Assembly: GCA_013398015.1 (NCBI GenBank)
Contig: VZRR01012719.1
Coordinates: 62,001 to 126,000, forward strand
Reading direction: 5' to 3'
Length of the DNA stretch: 64,000 bases
DNA from: Oreocharis arfaki
Taxonomy: Eukaryota; Chordata; Aves; Passeriformes; Paramythiidae
The stretch's first letter is position 1, and the number at the start of each line of letters is the position of its first letter. Below the pieces are notes generated by a model. It had not been told where the DNA came from. It saw only the letters and a program-made list of their open reading frames with translations, and searched no databases. Shown piece by piece: positions 1 to 15,400 of this stretch. Both the position numbers and the translations under genes were made by a program.

Positions 1-644
1 GTTTCTAAATCTTTCCCCAGCTCCTCATGCCAAGCTCTGTGCTCTGGACTACTTTTCCTTTGTATCTCACTATGGCTCCTAGCCATGTGCTCCAGAGCTG
101 GGTTTCCTCTCCCCACTGCTTCTGGGGGGAATCCCTGCCTCCTTTCTTGAAATTCAAAGCCTATGTCCTTCTTCCTCAGCCAATCCTCGTAACCCTAAAA
201 CTTATTTTTTCCATAGGCTCCTTCATTTTCCTTTCCCCTAGCACTTTCCCTCCTCATGGTAGTTCCCAGCTCCCCATTTCACTCCTTGGCAGGGTGGCAG
301 TCTCCCTGAGTCCCATCAGACTGGCCATCACCTGCCTACCACAAAACTCAAGTTACAAAACTCTTCGTTCTTCTTCAAAGAAGGTACCAATGTGTTGATT
401 ACCTCAGCAAGTGCGACCAAACCCAAACTCATACATCATCTAGGAGGGCTTCACTGCAGGGAAAAATAACAAAAATACATGTGGCAAACTTCATTGCCGT
501 AAGTATCGAAGGCTCTCGTTCTGACTAATCGCACACCTTGAGTCACTGCACCACAGCACACAAGTACTTTGGAAAAACAACAAAAAACTCAGCAGGCAAA
601 CAATGATAGAAGCCTTTCCCTCAAAGACCAAGTCAAATTCATTG

Positions 645-669
645 TGATTAATGATATTAATGAATTAAC
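645..669. promoter_or_regulatory. AT-rich cluster of TAAT/ATTA motifs
   Basis: Within 25 bases there are overlapping TTAAT, TAATGA and GAATTAA words, including two TAATGA copies 11 bases apart. Such words are core sites for homeodomain and POU factors. It could be part of a conserved enhancer or plain AT-rich sequence; conservation is unknown. Confidence 0.25.
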
Positions 670-3600
670 TGAAATCCAGGTGGCCAGACAGCATTTTTAG
701 TGCCTCTGTTTGCATACACGTATTATACGTGCAAGGATGGATAGAACACAGATGTGTACTCAGAAGTTTGTTTTGTAAAATTCATCCTGGCCAAGATGAA
801 TGCTGGATTTTAGCTGTTATTTCCATTCACAATTGAATTGCAGTTTTTCAGACAGATTGATCTCAGTGTTTTAATATTAACAGGACAGCTGTTTATGAAT
901 CAATTTATGGGCTTTGTCATCTAATGATTCATTTATTATAAAACAGCCAAGCTAATATCGATGATTCCTCTCACTGGAAGTGGGAGTTACACATCCCATT
1001 TTACATCAGTTGCTCCTAGTCTGAAGTTGGGTTTTCCTTTGATTCCTTCCTTGCCCATTGTTGGGTTTGCCAGTGTTGTGGCTGACGTGCCCACAGAGAC
1101 AAGGAGAGTCACTCTGAGCTATTGGCCGCTGTCCTGACATCAGTGTGTGGGTGCACAGCCAGGGTTAGTCACTTGGCCCAGCTGTGTGGGCCTGCAGAGA
1201 GCTCAGTGTCATTTGTCACATCTGTCAGCTCCTGGGAGCGCACAGCAGCCGCGCGTGTGGGGCTGTGCCGGGGGATGGGATCCTGGGGGAGCTGCAGCCT
1301 GCCAGAGCCTGGCTCCTGGGACTCAGCTCCTGCAGCAGCTCCCTGGGTGTCCACACACAGCCTGGAGGGTGCTGCCAAGGCAGGCCCACGGAGCAGGCTT
1401 TGCTGGCCAAGCTGTACTCATATTAAGTAGCACTTGAACAGCTCAGAGCCAACATCCTTCCTTGTTTTTACTGATGTCAAAAAACATTTGCTCTGGGATG
1501 ATTTGAAGAAAGGCAAGGAGAGAGTGATGAAGCATTCCTTCAGGATTTTTACTTCCCATTGTCTTCCCTGGCCTCCCTGAAGCTACCATGATCTGCTACT
1601 CAAAGCAAGGGTGGTGGGGACACCATGCCAAGGGAAAGGCTGCATGCACAGTTAGCAGGGATATCAATCCCCATGCAGAGTACGGAAGGAAAAACAGGAT
1701 GTGCACAAGATACATCCCCAGGCTACCTCACCTACTTGGTTGGAATGGATGGTAACATTACTTTTTACTCACACCCTTCAAATAGCTCATCTCACTGACT
1801 TCTTTGGGCAGCCATTTCAAGATGGTATTTTTAGTGCACACAGATAACAATCAAATGAAGGTATTGAAATATTTTTACCTACAGCACTTTTGCGTTCCCA
1901 AGAAAAGTATACAAGGGCCCTTACAGCCCTCCATCAAATGACTTCAACTCACGCAGAACAATTCCTGTAATTTTCACTAACAGGTCTCTTGTCACAGCCC
2001 CACCACCACAGACACTGTAAGGTGACACTAGGCCATGCCAACTACTTCATTTTTATTAAGGATATTTGTAGAGATGACTTTCAAAGACAATTATTTATTC
2101 CAATCTCCTTCTCACAGCGTACCAAACAGCCCATAAGGCAACATTAGTTCTTTAGTTGCTGAACGATGGTTCTCCTTTCTTCCTTATAAACGGCTTCCTG
2201 CTTTTTTGGACCTTTTTTCCTTTTTTTTAACTATTTAGCTATTTATTTTCAGGTTAAGAATATGACCTCATGCACAAATTTATTATTGAGCAGAGTTATT
2301 TTTATGGAATGCTGGTTTTTTTCCTAGTGGCCAGTTTCACCACAGAGACATGGATGAGAATAAATACTTTTCCCAGCTGTGGCTGTGGAACGGAGAACAG
2401 AATGGAGCAGCAGAGAACTGTGATCTTTAGCAAACAAAAGTTTCAGAAACTCTGAAGGGGAAGGTGAACCTGAGTACAACCTGAGTACAGCCCAAAGAAT
2501 TTACTTAGGAAAGTCAAAAAGAGTCTTTCCTTATGATGTTTTGGTTTTTTTTTTTCCATAAGCACTAGAGCCAATCCCTTTCCTGCTTTTCTCCATCCAT
2601 ATTGTGTACACTTGTCTGGTTTCAAGAAGTTTCCATGCTCCATAAAGGCAAATAGATGAGACAGTTATAAATACCATAGCAAAAACTCAGGAGCTCAGGG
2701 CAGGAGAGCAGGAAGAAGTGGCAAGTGCAACATAAGGAATGAGTTATGGCCAATGCAAGTTTTCTCCAGAGCCTATAACAAATATGAAGTTATTTAATCA
2801 TCTAACAAAATCTGTGATTTTATTAAACAATTAGTTCAACTATTATTTTGAACTAACTTGATTCCATGCTTAATGCAGCCTGGCCAGTGCCACACAACTG
2901 CCAGACACACACAATTAGTGCTGAAACAACTGGACCTATTTGGGAGGTCTGTTTAAAACTTTTTTCAAGCTTAGGCGATGATTACAATTAAATTCATGTC
3001 ACTGGAGTTGTTAGATTGATGACAAACCTTTTCAGTCATTCTTTATTACACTCTCACCTTCAATACCCTGAGCATAGGCTTCCAGAGAAATTAATATTTT
3101 AGGGTATCCCTGCATTGCCTGCCATTTTAAGCAGTTGATTCCCAGACATCTGCCATGCTCTCCAAATTAAGCACCAATAAAGCATCTCAGCACTCTGAAG
3201 TCAGTTCAGGCCTCAATCCAAATCCCTTAAAAATCTATTGGACTCTTTGAACTGTTGATGGCAGTCATTGTTTTTAAGACATTTGAGTTCCCAGCCAGCT
3301 CTCACTAGAAGTCCTGGCTCCATGCATCACATATGTGAAACTGCCTGGGTCTAGGATGTGCAGTAAGGACAATGGAGTAAAAATGTGACAGAAATGATGA
3401 TGAAGTGATTTGTGTGAAAATAACGTAAAAAGCATCATTTGTAACTTTATCCAGATCTTTTTTTTTTTTTTACACAACTGTATTTAACAGATGGAAGTAA
3501 TTTTTCTGAAAAGAGGAAGGAAAAGAGGCCCCTGAAAATCATGAAGGGGTAAACAAACAGTTTTTGGCTGCCACATGCCCAAGACACAACACCAAATTCC

Positions 3601-6222
3601 TAGTGGCCTAGGAAAAAAGCTGCAGTGTGTGTGTCGCTATATCCTGTGTTAGGGGACTACAGAGGTATTGAATAAGCTTAGTTGTTAGGAGGAGAGAAGC
3701 AGCCACCTTTGTTCTTCCACTCACCTACAAAATAGATCAGCACTGAATAGTCTTTGTTCTTATTTCAGATCCTTTACATGAGCTTTGTGTACCATCTTTA
3801 AAGAAGAGGTTAGCTTATATTATGATGCTTGGATTACTCCCACAGGGGATAATTGAAAACACAGATACATTACCTCTCAGACATGAGTCTTTTTTCCAGG
3901 ATGGTTACATGCAAGAAAGGCAAATCATGCTGTAAGCAGTGGGATGAAAAGACTGGAACACGCTGTATGCAATTAGCTTAGGAGACTGGATGGAACTGGC
4001 CAGAATTCAGATGTGGTACAAACGACTGCAAACAAAGGAGCTGCATTTGCTTACCTCCTGTCTTAATTTGATCTATTGATTTTAGCATATGAAAAGCAGT
4101 GGTACTGGGAGGAGTTTAGCTGTAATTCCTGCTCTGTTGTATGGAGCTGAACTCTCACGTATTTCAACCTGCAAAAGATCGAAAGCAGAATGTTTAAGAA
4201 ATTCCCCACTTTTAAAACCAGTATCTTCAGTACACTACAAAGCACAGGCAGGGCCTAGAGGCCTCATCCCAACCACTTTTAAAAGAAAACACAAATATTA
4301 CTAAGATCTTTGCTATTAAACTTGAGTAGAGTCAGGATTAAGGTCCTAGGCCACAAGAGAAAAAGCACATGTAATAAAGTAACACTGCACTGTTCCAAAG
4401 TAGTATGAGAAAAATTTACTGGAGTGTGCTTCTGGTGTTATAAGACAGGCCAACCAAAACTTGTTGGATAAAACTCCTTACAGATTTGCAGGAATATGAA
4501 GCAGCACTCAAAATGAGCACAGCTCAGAGGAGGGTTACACATAGCAAACAAGTGATGTTCCTGGTGAAAGGCACTTTCACTGGAATGTGTTTTATGATTT
4601 TCACACCGATCTATTCAAACTAGGAATTTCACTGGCCATAAAGTATAATCTCACAGCATTACTTTTTGTTACTTTTTATGGGAAATAATTTGTCAGAAGC
4701 ATTTGTAGACATAGTACTTCCTGGTAGCCCTTTCCCAGGAAGCAGCTGCCAGTAGGGTAAAGATACAGCCCTAACAGCTCATTTTTATCTCCCTTTGCTG
4801 CACGATTGCCCTTGCTAATCTTCAACTCCCAGCTGTTAGAGAAAGGAGAGATTTTTGACTCCAGGGACTGCAGCCACAGCCCATGGAAAGCAGAAGCAAG
4901 CGAAAGCCAATTTTGGTACACCCAACTCCCTCCCCACGACAGACAGACCTCATTTTTTCAGATGAGACACATCCCCATCACGCCACTAAACAAAAAAAAA
5001 ATTTTTTTAAAGTGCATGACACAATGGAGGAAAGAGGTTAGTGCTGAGGGTAAATTCCAAATGGCTGGGATGTTTTCCTAGACTGTCTCTTACGTAACTC
5101 CCAAAATTCAGCCTCCCAGCAGCCTGCTGGGAACACAGGAGAGTGGGCAGGGAGCTCATTGACAACACCAGGCACATGTGCACATACACACACAGCCACC
5201 ACACACGAGGCAATGAGAATTAGCTAGTCCACTCCAAATGTCAGCCAATTTATGTAATATCCTTCTACTCAGCATTTCTTATTCACGGGAAGGGAAGAAT
5301 CTCAATAATTTTGTCAGCAGTCTCTGGAGGATTGAAAGTGGGGGAAGTCAGTTGGATTCATAGTGTCTCTCCAGTCAGTGCTGCTGTTGTCTGCTTGACA
5401 GCCTGTACATCACTTAAATAACCAGTGAGCAAGCAGGTATTCACTTCATAAGAGCCCCAATGGACTTGGTTTTAATGAGTTCTAATTGTTATTAATGGCA
5501 GCTGTCATTTTAAGTCGACTAAGCACAACAACTCTGGGCTGCTGCTGCTCATCTTTATCCCATGAGGCACAGAAGGCTTATTCCAGAAAGCACTTTGTCC
5601 AGGGAATAGTTTCTCAGATGGTGGGAAGCCAGGAAGCACAGATCAAATGACAGCACTGCTGAGACCTCCTGATTCAACACACCTAGGACAGGAGGGAACA
5701 GAGGAGAAGTGGAAGTATGGAGATGGAACAGCCTGGATATAAATAATAGCAATTATTTCCACAGACAACATTCCTAGTAAAGAAATACATTGGTGCTAAT
5801 TGCAATCAGAAACAAGAGCTTTTGAGACCAGAGTAAAGCTTACTATGCACATCGATCAGAATTCTGAAATTAAATCACAGAGGTATTGAAAAATCTAAGA
5901 AAAATTTAAGGTTGAAGTTCCAAAACCAAGTAAAGAAGTACACAATGAAATACATGGTTTCTATTTCTACAATATCATAAGGGAAAAACAAAACAACAAG
6001 CACAAAATTGGATCAACAAGCACAAAAGCTTGAATTTTTACATTGATTGCAGTACTTGTGTTTACCAAGGACATCTTCATTGGTTTCAAATGTCCAAAGG
6101 AAACTCTGATGAGCCTTCCCTGAAAAGCCATTGGTTTATGCTCCTCTTCAAAGCAGAAAATTCAGTTTTTCCTATTCAAAACATCTTAATAACTGATTAT
6201 TTATTTAGAATTATATATATGA

Positions 6223-6258
6223 GGTAGAGGATCTTAGGAAGGTAGAGGAAATTAGGAA
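6223..6258. repeat. 18-bp tandem duplication
   Basis: Two adjacent 18-base units beginning GGTAGAGGA and ending TTAGGAA differ at two positions. It lies in gene-free DNA and looks like a simple slippage duplication. Confidence 0.8.
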
Positions 6259-9200
6259 GGTTCCAAAAACTGTGTCACATTTGGTGTACTATTTTGTGCC
6301 TTACTGGTCAAACCATTTTATTGCAGCTACTTTGAACCTCCATGAGAAACTAATTTCTTTATTCAGTCTCAGGATTAATCTGACTTTCATGGAGAAATTT
6401 TATTCTGGAGATTTTTGTTTTATTACAGTCATCTTCACTTCTTAGGAATACTTCTGGTTTTCTTGGAGAGGACAGATGTATTTAACATATGGATCTAAGC
6501 TCTACAACTGAGGGTAACATTCTTCTGTGAAAGGCAGGGCAAGCCTAGAAAAAACCATTCCAGTTTAAATGACAAAATTGTTCAGCAATAATCTTAAATA
6601 TTGTGTCATCATCCATTTCATTTATTTACAGAATTCTTTTTCTGGCTTTTCTTTTTCAAGTACTAAAGTTTCCATTTGTTCCTCTTGGAAATACAGCAGG
6701 AAACAATAACATAAATTGTTATTACAAATACTTAGATGACTTTGCTGAAAGCACTTTTACCTCAAGCATGTCTCAAGAGCCATCAGATCCAGTCTGGCTT
6801 AAGCCAGCAAAATGTTCCTTTAGATAAAAGCAAGAAATGAAAGTCTTGGAGACTGTGTTCTGGTTCAAGTGTAAAAAGATTATGTCTCAACATATAATCA
6901 TCAGTGGCCCTTTATTTAAATGAATCCAGTTGATACAAACTGAATAAGCATTTCCTGGAACAAGAAGCACATTTCTAGATGCCATGAATACAGAATATCA
7001 TTACCTGATGCTACATCAGAGCTCTGAAAAACACAGCAAGCTCCAGACTTGCTCTAAATCCTCCGGCACTCAGTCTCTTGACTGAAATATGGATTTGAGC
7101 AATGCCCCATGAGGTGCCCCCTCCAAGAAACCCCACCTGTGGAGGGCATGCAGACCCCATAGACCTTGCAGTTTGCAGGAGAATAGATGGTAATTCCTAA
7201 AAGTGGGATCCTCTACCACAAAGAAGTAAGCAGAATGGATTTTTGTTTTCAATTTGGAATTTGTTTTAGAGATGCTTAATTTGTAATTATATCATGCTGG
7301 CTGAATGCTTAGTTGTATTGTGGCACTCTTCCCAGAGATCCTCGTGGATGCAGCTTTTAACAATTTCTTTCTGTTTCACAGATGGTCTGTATTTGCCTTT
7401 TGCTTTATTTATTATTTTTTTAAGAACACTAATTGCAAGATTTAAAAATGAAAACAAAGAGCAACAATGGCAGTGGAACAGTTTCAGGCTTCAAGTGGTT
7501 ACTTGTCTCCAAAGTTTCTTGTGGAACTGAGCTGCTTCAGATTACTGCGAAGGCTGCAACATACCTAAAACACTGATCTCCAATTATGGTTTGAAATATC
7601 AGCAATATGTAATTAATGCCTTCAGAATTATGTCTGAGCATAGTACCTGAGCATATACCTGAGCACATGGTTCTCACAGGTATCCCAATTATCAATGAAC
7701 TGTAGCTCTGGTAATGAACTCATTAAAAACACCCAAACAACACAACAGCAACAAAAAACGGACAAAAAATTATATTCTGCAGCCTGGCTTTTCCACACTC
7801 CAGATAACTCCAGGAAGGGGGTCCCAGCCACTGCTGGTGCTGACCCCCAGGCAAGCCTCCGGGGTGACTCTCCCTTCCATGCGCTTCGTTCCCAGTGACA
7901 TTTCTTTGATGGGACTGCAAAGTCCTGATTGATTACAGCAATTCACAAGTAGCCCTAGTTCGCCTCAGAAGCAAACACTGGGCTCTTGATCCCAAATATT
8001 CCCTATTTGAGGATGTTGTGGAGCCTGGCTTTAAGCCCCTCACTTTCCTGCCAATTTCAAATGTGATTCAAATCTCAGTTAATTTTCTCATCTGTTACAG
8101 TCATTCTCACAGGACTTCGTTAGAAGCAGAATACAGAGGGGATTGTAAGAAAATTAATTGCGGGAATTTCTGGATCTGTCACTTCCAGAAGGATTTAAGA
8201 GGCCAAATCAGATGACGAGACCATCATCTTAATATTAATCCCTTCCTTCCACACACATTTTTTATGCCTAGGAAGAATTCTCTCTTGCCTAGACTTTAAA
8301 TACAAAAGGCTACTCATGTAGGGACAACCTCTACTGCAGAGGGTATGCTGAGTGACTGTCTTGTCATTGATGAAGAGGAAATTGTCAGCTAATAAAAGAT
8401 GGTGACACAGCAAAACAATCCAAGAATAAATCCTAGACCACTTATGGCTCCTTCCCAGTAAGTTAAATTTCAGTGGAATTTTTGCTGTCATTCTCATCTG
8501 ACCACAAAGAGAAACTCGGGCTGCAATCAGCAGTGATCTTAAGGCAAATAGAAAGGAGTAAATAGATGCCACAAAGAATCCTTCTCAGGCTGCTGGCAAC
8601 AGCACAGCTACAAAATTAGCCTCTGCTTGGGACACTCAAAGAGATGAGTGTCACCCAGGTGGAACAGATGACACATTAAACAACAGACAGTCTCTCACTC
8701 CATCACATTTGACCCCAAAATAATGACAAAGCTCATATTTAAGGAATAAATTACCCTGATCTGCTAGGTATATTATTCTAAGTCATTTCATGTGCATTTA
8801 GAGACATAGGTACAGAACAGATTGTATGATGTAAGGGCTTTATCTTCACTAATTTAACCTACAGGCATTATAGAAAGGTTAAGTCTGTATCTGAGCTTCC
8901 TACACAAAATAAAACCTTTTTGCCCTGTCTGCAAAGCAGATATTTTGTTGTAAAAGAACCAAGAGGAGGGAAGATCATAGTTCAAAACAAAACTCATTCC
9001 AAACCAAAACACAATGAAGAAATGAAGTGCAGCGTACAGATTTGTAAGATTTGCTGTATAGCACAGACAGGTCCCAGAGGATAAGGGACATTTTAAACAG
9101 AGATGGATCAGATGAGATAGAACTGGATTTGAGCCCGGTGGAATTCCTGAGATGTCAAGCCAGGTTACCCTCAATACCTAGAGATGACTGCTGGTCTTAA

Positions 9201-11129
9201 TGCTTGAGTATTTCAAAGAGACTGTTTTCCAACCAGTATCACAAGAGGGAAACAACCAAGACCAAAATAATGTCTCACAGCTTTTATTTTATGTATGAAT
9301 CAACTGGTCTAAAGGAAATACTACCTTCTTTGACTAGGAGTGTGGAAGAGTTCAGGGATACAGTATGTATTTTTAAAGGAAAACCTAATACACATGTTTG
9401 GAAAGGAAAAGGACAAGACTTAAGCTGCTGGCAGTATTTGCAGACATCCACAGACATTTTGAATAGAGGTATTCTTCTGGGGGCTTTCACCTTGTCTGAA
9501 GGTTTTGTACTTGTTCCAGGTCTTGCACTGTTTATTACATTTTAGAAAGTCAAGTTATTCTTTCCTACTGCACTGCAAACTAGGACATTACTCTTGCTAA
9601 TTTTGGGGACTCAAGAGCAAACAGAGCAGGGGAAGAGGCAGACACAGATGAAAGCACAATTCTAAAAGAGCAATTTAAGTTTCCACTTAAAAAAAAAAAA
9701 AAACCACAACCAAAACAACCCCAACAAAACCAAAGAGGAGAAGGATTTTCCTCAAACCTGCAGCAATGAAGCTTGTTCATTTTTTGCTTACAATACCAAA
9801 ACCATTGCTACAAATCTGCCTGACCCAGCACTGCATCAGCGATACAGGAAACATGACAAGGGGCAACTTCGAACATTTTTGTCAGATCAAGACAAACAGA
9901 CAGAGATCCAACACTGGAGATTAATATTAGAGCCATAAATAAAGAGATGACATGTAAAAGGAATGACTGCAGATTATGGGGAATTCTTTCAAAGAGATGT
10001 TAAAAAGAATTAGTGAAACTCCAACCCCTCGTGCATATGCTGTGGTCTCACTTCATTCCCCAGGCATTTGAAAGGACAACATTCCTTCCATCCTGCCAGC
10101 ATGCCAGCTTCGATGTAGAGGAACCGTTCTGCTCCACCGAGTATTCGCTGTGTGTTGTAGGACTACCCAGAGCTCTGCTTGGCACATTGTAACTGCTGTG
10201 GTTCAACCTTCACCCTACACTCCCAAAAAGGGCTACTGTGTTCATTGTCAAAGTTTACTATTACTCTCCAAGAGCTACTCTGATATTATCCTTATGGAGT
10301 TCAGACTTGTGGGAATTGCGTGTGACCAAGTGATGTAAAAGGCCAAAAGCTTAGACAAATTCCATCAGCTTTATCAGGTTTGCAAATCAAGGAAATGTCT
10401 TTCAAGGTGAGGAAGCCAAATCTTAAATGACATCAAATGTTCATTCATTACTACAATAATTCTGACTCCTGATCATTATCCAACGATAATTTTGTTACGG
10501 ACCATATGAATTGAGTAAAGAGTTTCTTACAGTTTGCAGTTTTAAGATAAGAAACAGATTGACAGGCCTGGATATGCCTGTTTCCAAAGCTGACTGTTCT
10601 TCCTAAGTGACATTCCCTGCAGGAGGTATCCCTTAACCTAGAGATGCTGGGCTTCTAATCCTCACCAAATTCTTCTGTGGAAAGCACGGCTCAACCCACT
10701 GCATCTCTGAAGGAAATGTTTTCCATGTCATCCTTAACCAATAGTCATTGCTACCAGAGCTTGTTAGAGGTTCAGCTGAAAGAGAGTAGCTTTTAATGAG
10801 GGTTGCACTCCTCATTATTTGCAGTCTTCAATTTACATTTCTTGCCACTACAAAATATCCAAAAGTCACCCTTCGCCAGTATTCGGAAGAGGAAGGAAGG
10901 ATGACCACAGTTTTGCAAAAATTCTGTTTCTTAGAGACCAACTCCCCAAAGCCATGGAAACTTCACTGATGTTTTTAATGAGAAAGGGGTTGGTCCCTGT
11001 ATTAATTCAGGATCAAAGTGTGATCTCCCCTTCCCCTCCGGTCTGCAGAGAATAACATATCAGGGAAATGACATCTTGTCACACATGCACATCAGCAAAA
11101 GCATCTGGGAATTCCCATTCAAGGTGAGC

Positions 11130-11165
11130 AAACACAGTTAATTCAAACACAGTTAATTCAAACAG
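11130..11165. repeat. 15-bp tandem repeat, 2.3 copies
   Basis: The unit AAACACAGTTAATTC occurs twice without mismatch (11130-11144 and 11145-11159), then breaks off after about five bases. This is a recent small tandem duplication in non-coding DNA. Confidence 0.85.
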
Positions 11166-12394
11166 CACCTCTTGGCACAGAAAAAAAGTCTTCTAAATTA
11201 GCTCCTGTATTTTTGGAAGACCTTTCTTCTGCACTTTAATAACAAGAAGTCTGTTTATAATGAGACGTGAGCAAATAAGAGACACTGGATTTCATCCAGC
11301 TTCTCCTGGTCTTGAAACTTCTCTCTTCTTCCAAAGTTTCACTGGCCCTTATGTATGATTGTGAGAGGAATCTTGCAGGCTGGAGGTTCTCCTCAAGCTC
11401 TGCTGGGAAACAGTCCCGAGTATCCAGCACTAGAGCTGAGATCTGAGAGCAGTTCCCAAATCAGCCACAGTAACTCCGTGTATAGCAAATACTGATCTGA
11501 CATGTGGCAATTCTCAAATACAAGAGCAGAGCTTATTTACAGCACTGCTTTTGTGTGTGAGATGTCAATTTTAAGCCTGAATAATTGCACACAATTATTG
11601 CCAGGGTCACAATAAATGACCATTTTTCAAGTTAACTGCCTGGTACTTCAGATAAACAAAGAGAGATTTGGGCTTCAGTTCCAGTAAAGCTCTCTTACTG
11701 CCAATGACATCTAAGTTTCCTGGCTTCTGGCAGCCATCAGCAACTCTGTCCCAGCTAAACAGCTCCAGAAAGCAAGCATCCTTGCACCAGCGCTTGGATG
11801 GGATGGCTGAGGTGGCTATTTAAACAGTGCTCACATAAACCAAGAGGTGAAGGGCAGTGAGAAGGGAGGTGCTGAGCACTGACTGCCCCTCACCTTGAGC
11901 AAGGAATACTCAGGGAACTGGAATAATGTTGTATTAGCAGGACTTTGCCAGTTAATTAAACTGATCTAATCAACGTATCTGTATTGCTGCAGGTGTACCA
12001 GTTGATTTCCATCACTATAGGGAAGCAAAGACACTATACCGATATGGAATTACACGTGTGGAATCGTGCTCACTTCCCCTAAAACTGGTACAGGCATATC
12101 CTGGAGCTGTGACTCACAGGCAGAATTGCAAATGCAGGGAGCAGCAGATGGAATGCAGGAATTAATACCCCTAACAAGAAAATTCCTTTCAGTTTACTGG
12201 AGGGATCCTTTTTCTACAAGGCTCTTTTGAAAACCAACAAACAAACAAAAAAAGGATTTACTGATAATAGATAGTTTTTCTAAAAAAGGAGGTATTTTGA
12301 TGGTTTTCTTTGACATAAACAGGAGGTGAATCAGATCAGTTGTATGACTACTCTATAAATTACTGTTGCTGATTGAGAAACTGTTCTGTTCCAC

Positions 12395-12446
12395 AATATG
12401 TGTATATAAATATGTGTGTACATATATAAATAAAATTTATTTTATA
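12395..12446. repeat. AT/TG-rich low-complexity tract
   Basis: A degenerate run of TATATAAATA and TGTGTA words about 50 bases long. It is simple sequence with no sign of function. Confidence 0.6.
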
Positions 12447-15400
12447 CAACTCCTCTGGGGTTATTCGGGCTCTCCAGTCCTAACAAATAGAGCGTTTCTG
12501 TTGTTTGGTTTTGTTTTGTTTTTAAGTTTAGTCAATGAAAGCAGTGACTCAAATTACACCTTGGAAATAAATAAGTTCACCAACTGTGTTATTTTTAGTC
12601 ATCTCTCCAAATCTGCCATGCTGGTTAAATATTTGGTCTCACAACACAGTGGACAGAAGTGGTGAATAGCTCTAAACCCCATTCTACCGATTTCAGATGG
12701 AATAAAATACAGTCAGGGGCCAGTATTCCCATTATTTCTAAAAAAAATGCATGCTATCTTTACTACTCCTGCAATAATGAAAAAATAATCCTATTGTCTG
12801 GAGTAGTACTTGGTCCCCAAGGAAAGAATTCCTTTTGAACTAAACAGTTTTTTGTTTTGAATCTCTGCTAGCCAGGGAAACCAAATACAGCCCTTGGTTT
12901 CTCCCCATTCTCATGAGCTCTTTCACCATCTGTGCATGATCATGGCCCAGGCTTTCTTTCCACCCCTTTGAAACACATTCCTCCCAAACATGTCTCACCA
13001 TGGGAACACATGGCTGCTGGGGATGGTGCTAGGAAACTCAGGCTTCGATTAAATGTGACATGTTCTCACTCTCCTATCACCTGTGCTGGAATCATCCCTG
13101 TAGACATTAGTTCTTGGAGGAACATTATGTATAAAGAAAAAGCCCTTTAAGACTGCAGATCCATTCATGCTTGGTTAGAAAAGAAAGGTCTTGGTCCTGC
13201 AGCTTTGCAATAAATGGTTAATTAATGCAACGATGCTGGTGGCAAGTGGCAGAATTAATCTGTGATTTTTTGACTTTTTTCCAAATGATGTCATACAAAC
13301 TATGCTCTGACTGTACTGGTATGGAATTATCTCAAAGGGATTGTGGATCAACAGAGAGAGAGGGATAAAACTGGGTAAAACAAATTGTAAGGCTTGTAGT
13401 GAGCCTCTGTTACTCCCAAAAGTGCCTGCTGCTCACAGCAGCCTTGGCAACTCAGCAGGTTCCAGAACAGCAAGCCCTTCCTTGAGGCAGCAGCTCAGTC
13501 CCATTTCAGTATGGCACTGTCATGTAACAGGGAGTTTACACAGGAGTTTTATAGAGTTTACACACAAAAACATTTTTTAAAAAATCAGTAACAAGATATT
13601 TCATTCACTTGATACCTGGTGATGTTGGTTCAGCTCCTGTAGATGTCCTGCCTGAGTTGGTTATGGGAAGCCAACCTGCTTTGTATGGAGGGTCAGTTCT
13701 TGATGCTGCAAGAACGATTTTTGCTGGCAATGTGACTGATGGGATGACTCAGGCCTGCCAGTTGCCTCGTCCTTGTGAGCAGAGCTGAAAATCTCTTGCC
13801 ACTCCATAACTTTTCTCCTAGATTCAATTCCCCTCTCCAACTCCCTCCTCTGAAAAAAAAGGAAAATGTTCTCCCAGCCTCTCCATCAGCCCTGGTTTGG
13901 GATATCTAGAGGAGTTCAGTGCAAACAGTCTTGACGTTTTCTCCTCAGCCCCATCCTCCCACAGTCACTCCTCTGCCTGCCTGGGGACCCTTGCAGGTAC
14001 ACGCAGCCTCCTACATTTCCTAGCTCACATTTTCAGCACACCTGGTAGCAGGCAAGCTCTCCGGTGCCTCTTGACAGCCACTGATCACTGGTCTATATCC
14101 CCTACAGGGCCAGAACGTGCAGGTGGCTCTGCCCTCCAGGCTGGCCCAGCTTGGGACAAGGGTCTGGTTGCTATGATTAAGACCTCTACTACATTTCAGG
14201 AAATCCTCAGGAAGCAGAGGCCTAAAAATTTGCTTTATAAAGAGAAATATGAAATACAATGCAATCAGCCTGAAACAGAAGGTGGAGGGAGATGGGAATG
14301 AAGAGACTGGGATGCAAGGGAGAAACAAGGCACCTGACTGGGACTTGGTTCCAGTGGGGAGTGAGATGTGCCAACTCCCTGAAATCTCTGCCATCTCCCA
14401 ATTTCCCAAGCACATCACATGTAAAAGCTTAGCTCTCGCATCACACCATGCTCTACACAAACAGCCTTTGTGTCCAGAGGAGGAGCCTCTGCCTGGCAGG
14501 AGCTGAAATCGCCTGTGGCAGATGTTGAAATCATTCCCTGTGCCGAGCGCCATGGCAGACAGGCACAGGATCTCCATTCCATGGTGCAGAGAGCTTGAAG
14601 AGATCTGAGGCTGAGGGAGCCACACCAGCATGTTGTATTCCAAACTGCAGGAGAGGATGCCTTGAGGAGAGCATGTATGTCAATCTTCTGTGCATACCAA
14701 AGAGATAATTTTAAGTAACCCAGGATACAGAATCTACCTAGTTTATATGTTCCATTTTGTTGTAGAAAAACAAGCGTTAATTAATCAAACTGTAACGTCT
14801 GACAGATTTTCAGAAAACCTCTTGTCCTGGTTTCGGCATCATAACATTTAAATATATCATTATGTGCTTTTTAAAAGCCTGATTGGAAAAATTACATCAT
14901 TTTGGACTTTCTCAACATTTGGTGCGTCAGCTCCCAGTGTCTGAGAACCCCATAAATAGAAGTTGGACCACCTCAATACAATTCATGTCCACAGATTTTC
15001 CATAACACACTTCACTCTATTATTCAAATAAAGTGCAAGTGGATCTTTTCCTGGGAACAGGGGTTATGCAATGTTCAGCACAGGAGGATCAAGAAAAACA
15101 GTGTAAAGCCAAACATGAGCTGCAAACCCTTGCAGAGCAGCAGAGTCTGTTTGTATTTATTTACATGTTGTGTCTCCATTTAATTCTCACTTCACAGCCC
15201 CCGGCTCCTTTTGCCTCTTTTGATCTACCAGAGTCTTTCTCTCTCATGTCTTGGTACACCAAGAGTGTGGCCAAGCAGCTACACATCAATTTGCCAACTG
15301 ATTAATAATGAAAATATAATTGCAGGATGATCAGAACTTTAATATAACGAGATCCTTATGCCGTTAGGAACTACTGTTCCAAATTAAAATTATAAACCCC

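Noticed and set aside
7815..7850. Small GGGGGTC...GACCCCC hairpin
   Set aside because: The perfect stem is only seven base pairs (ten with a bulge) and has no gene context; it is expected by chance.
14020..14643. Minus-strand open frame of about 207 codons
   Set aside because: It starts at TTG, overlaps other open frames on both strands and has no recognisable domain. A frame this long is only marginally unexpected in 64 kb (roughly 0.3 by uniform base use).
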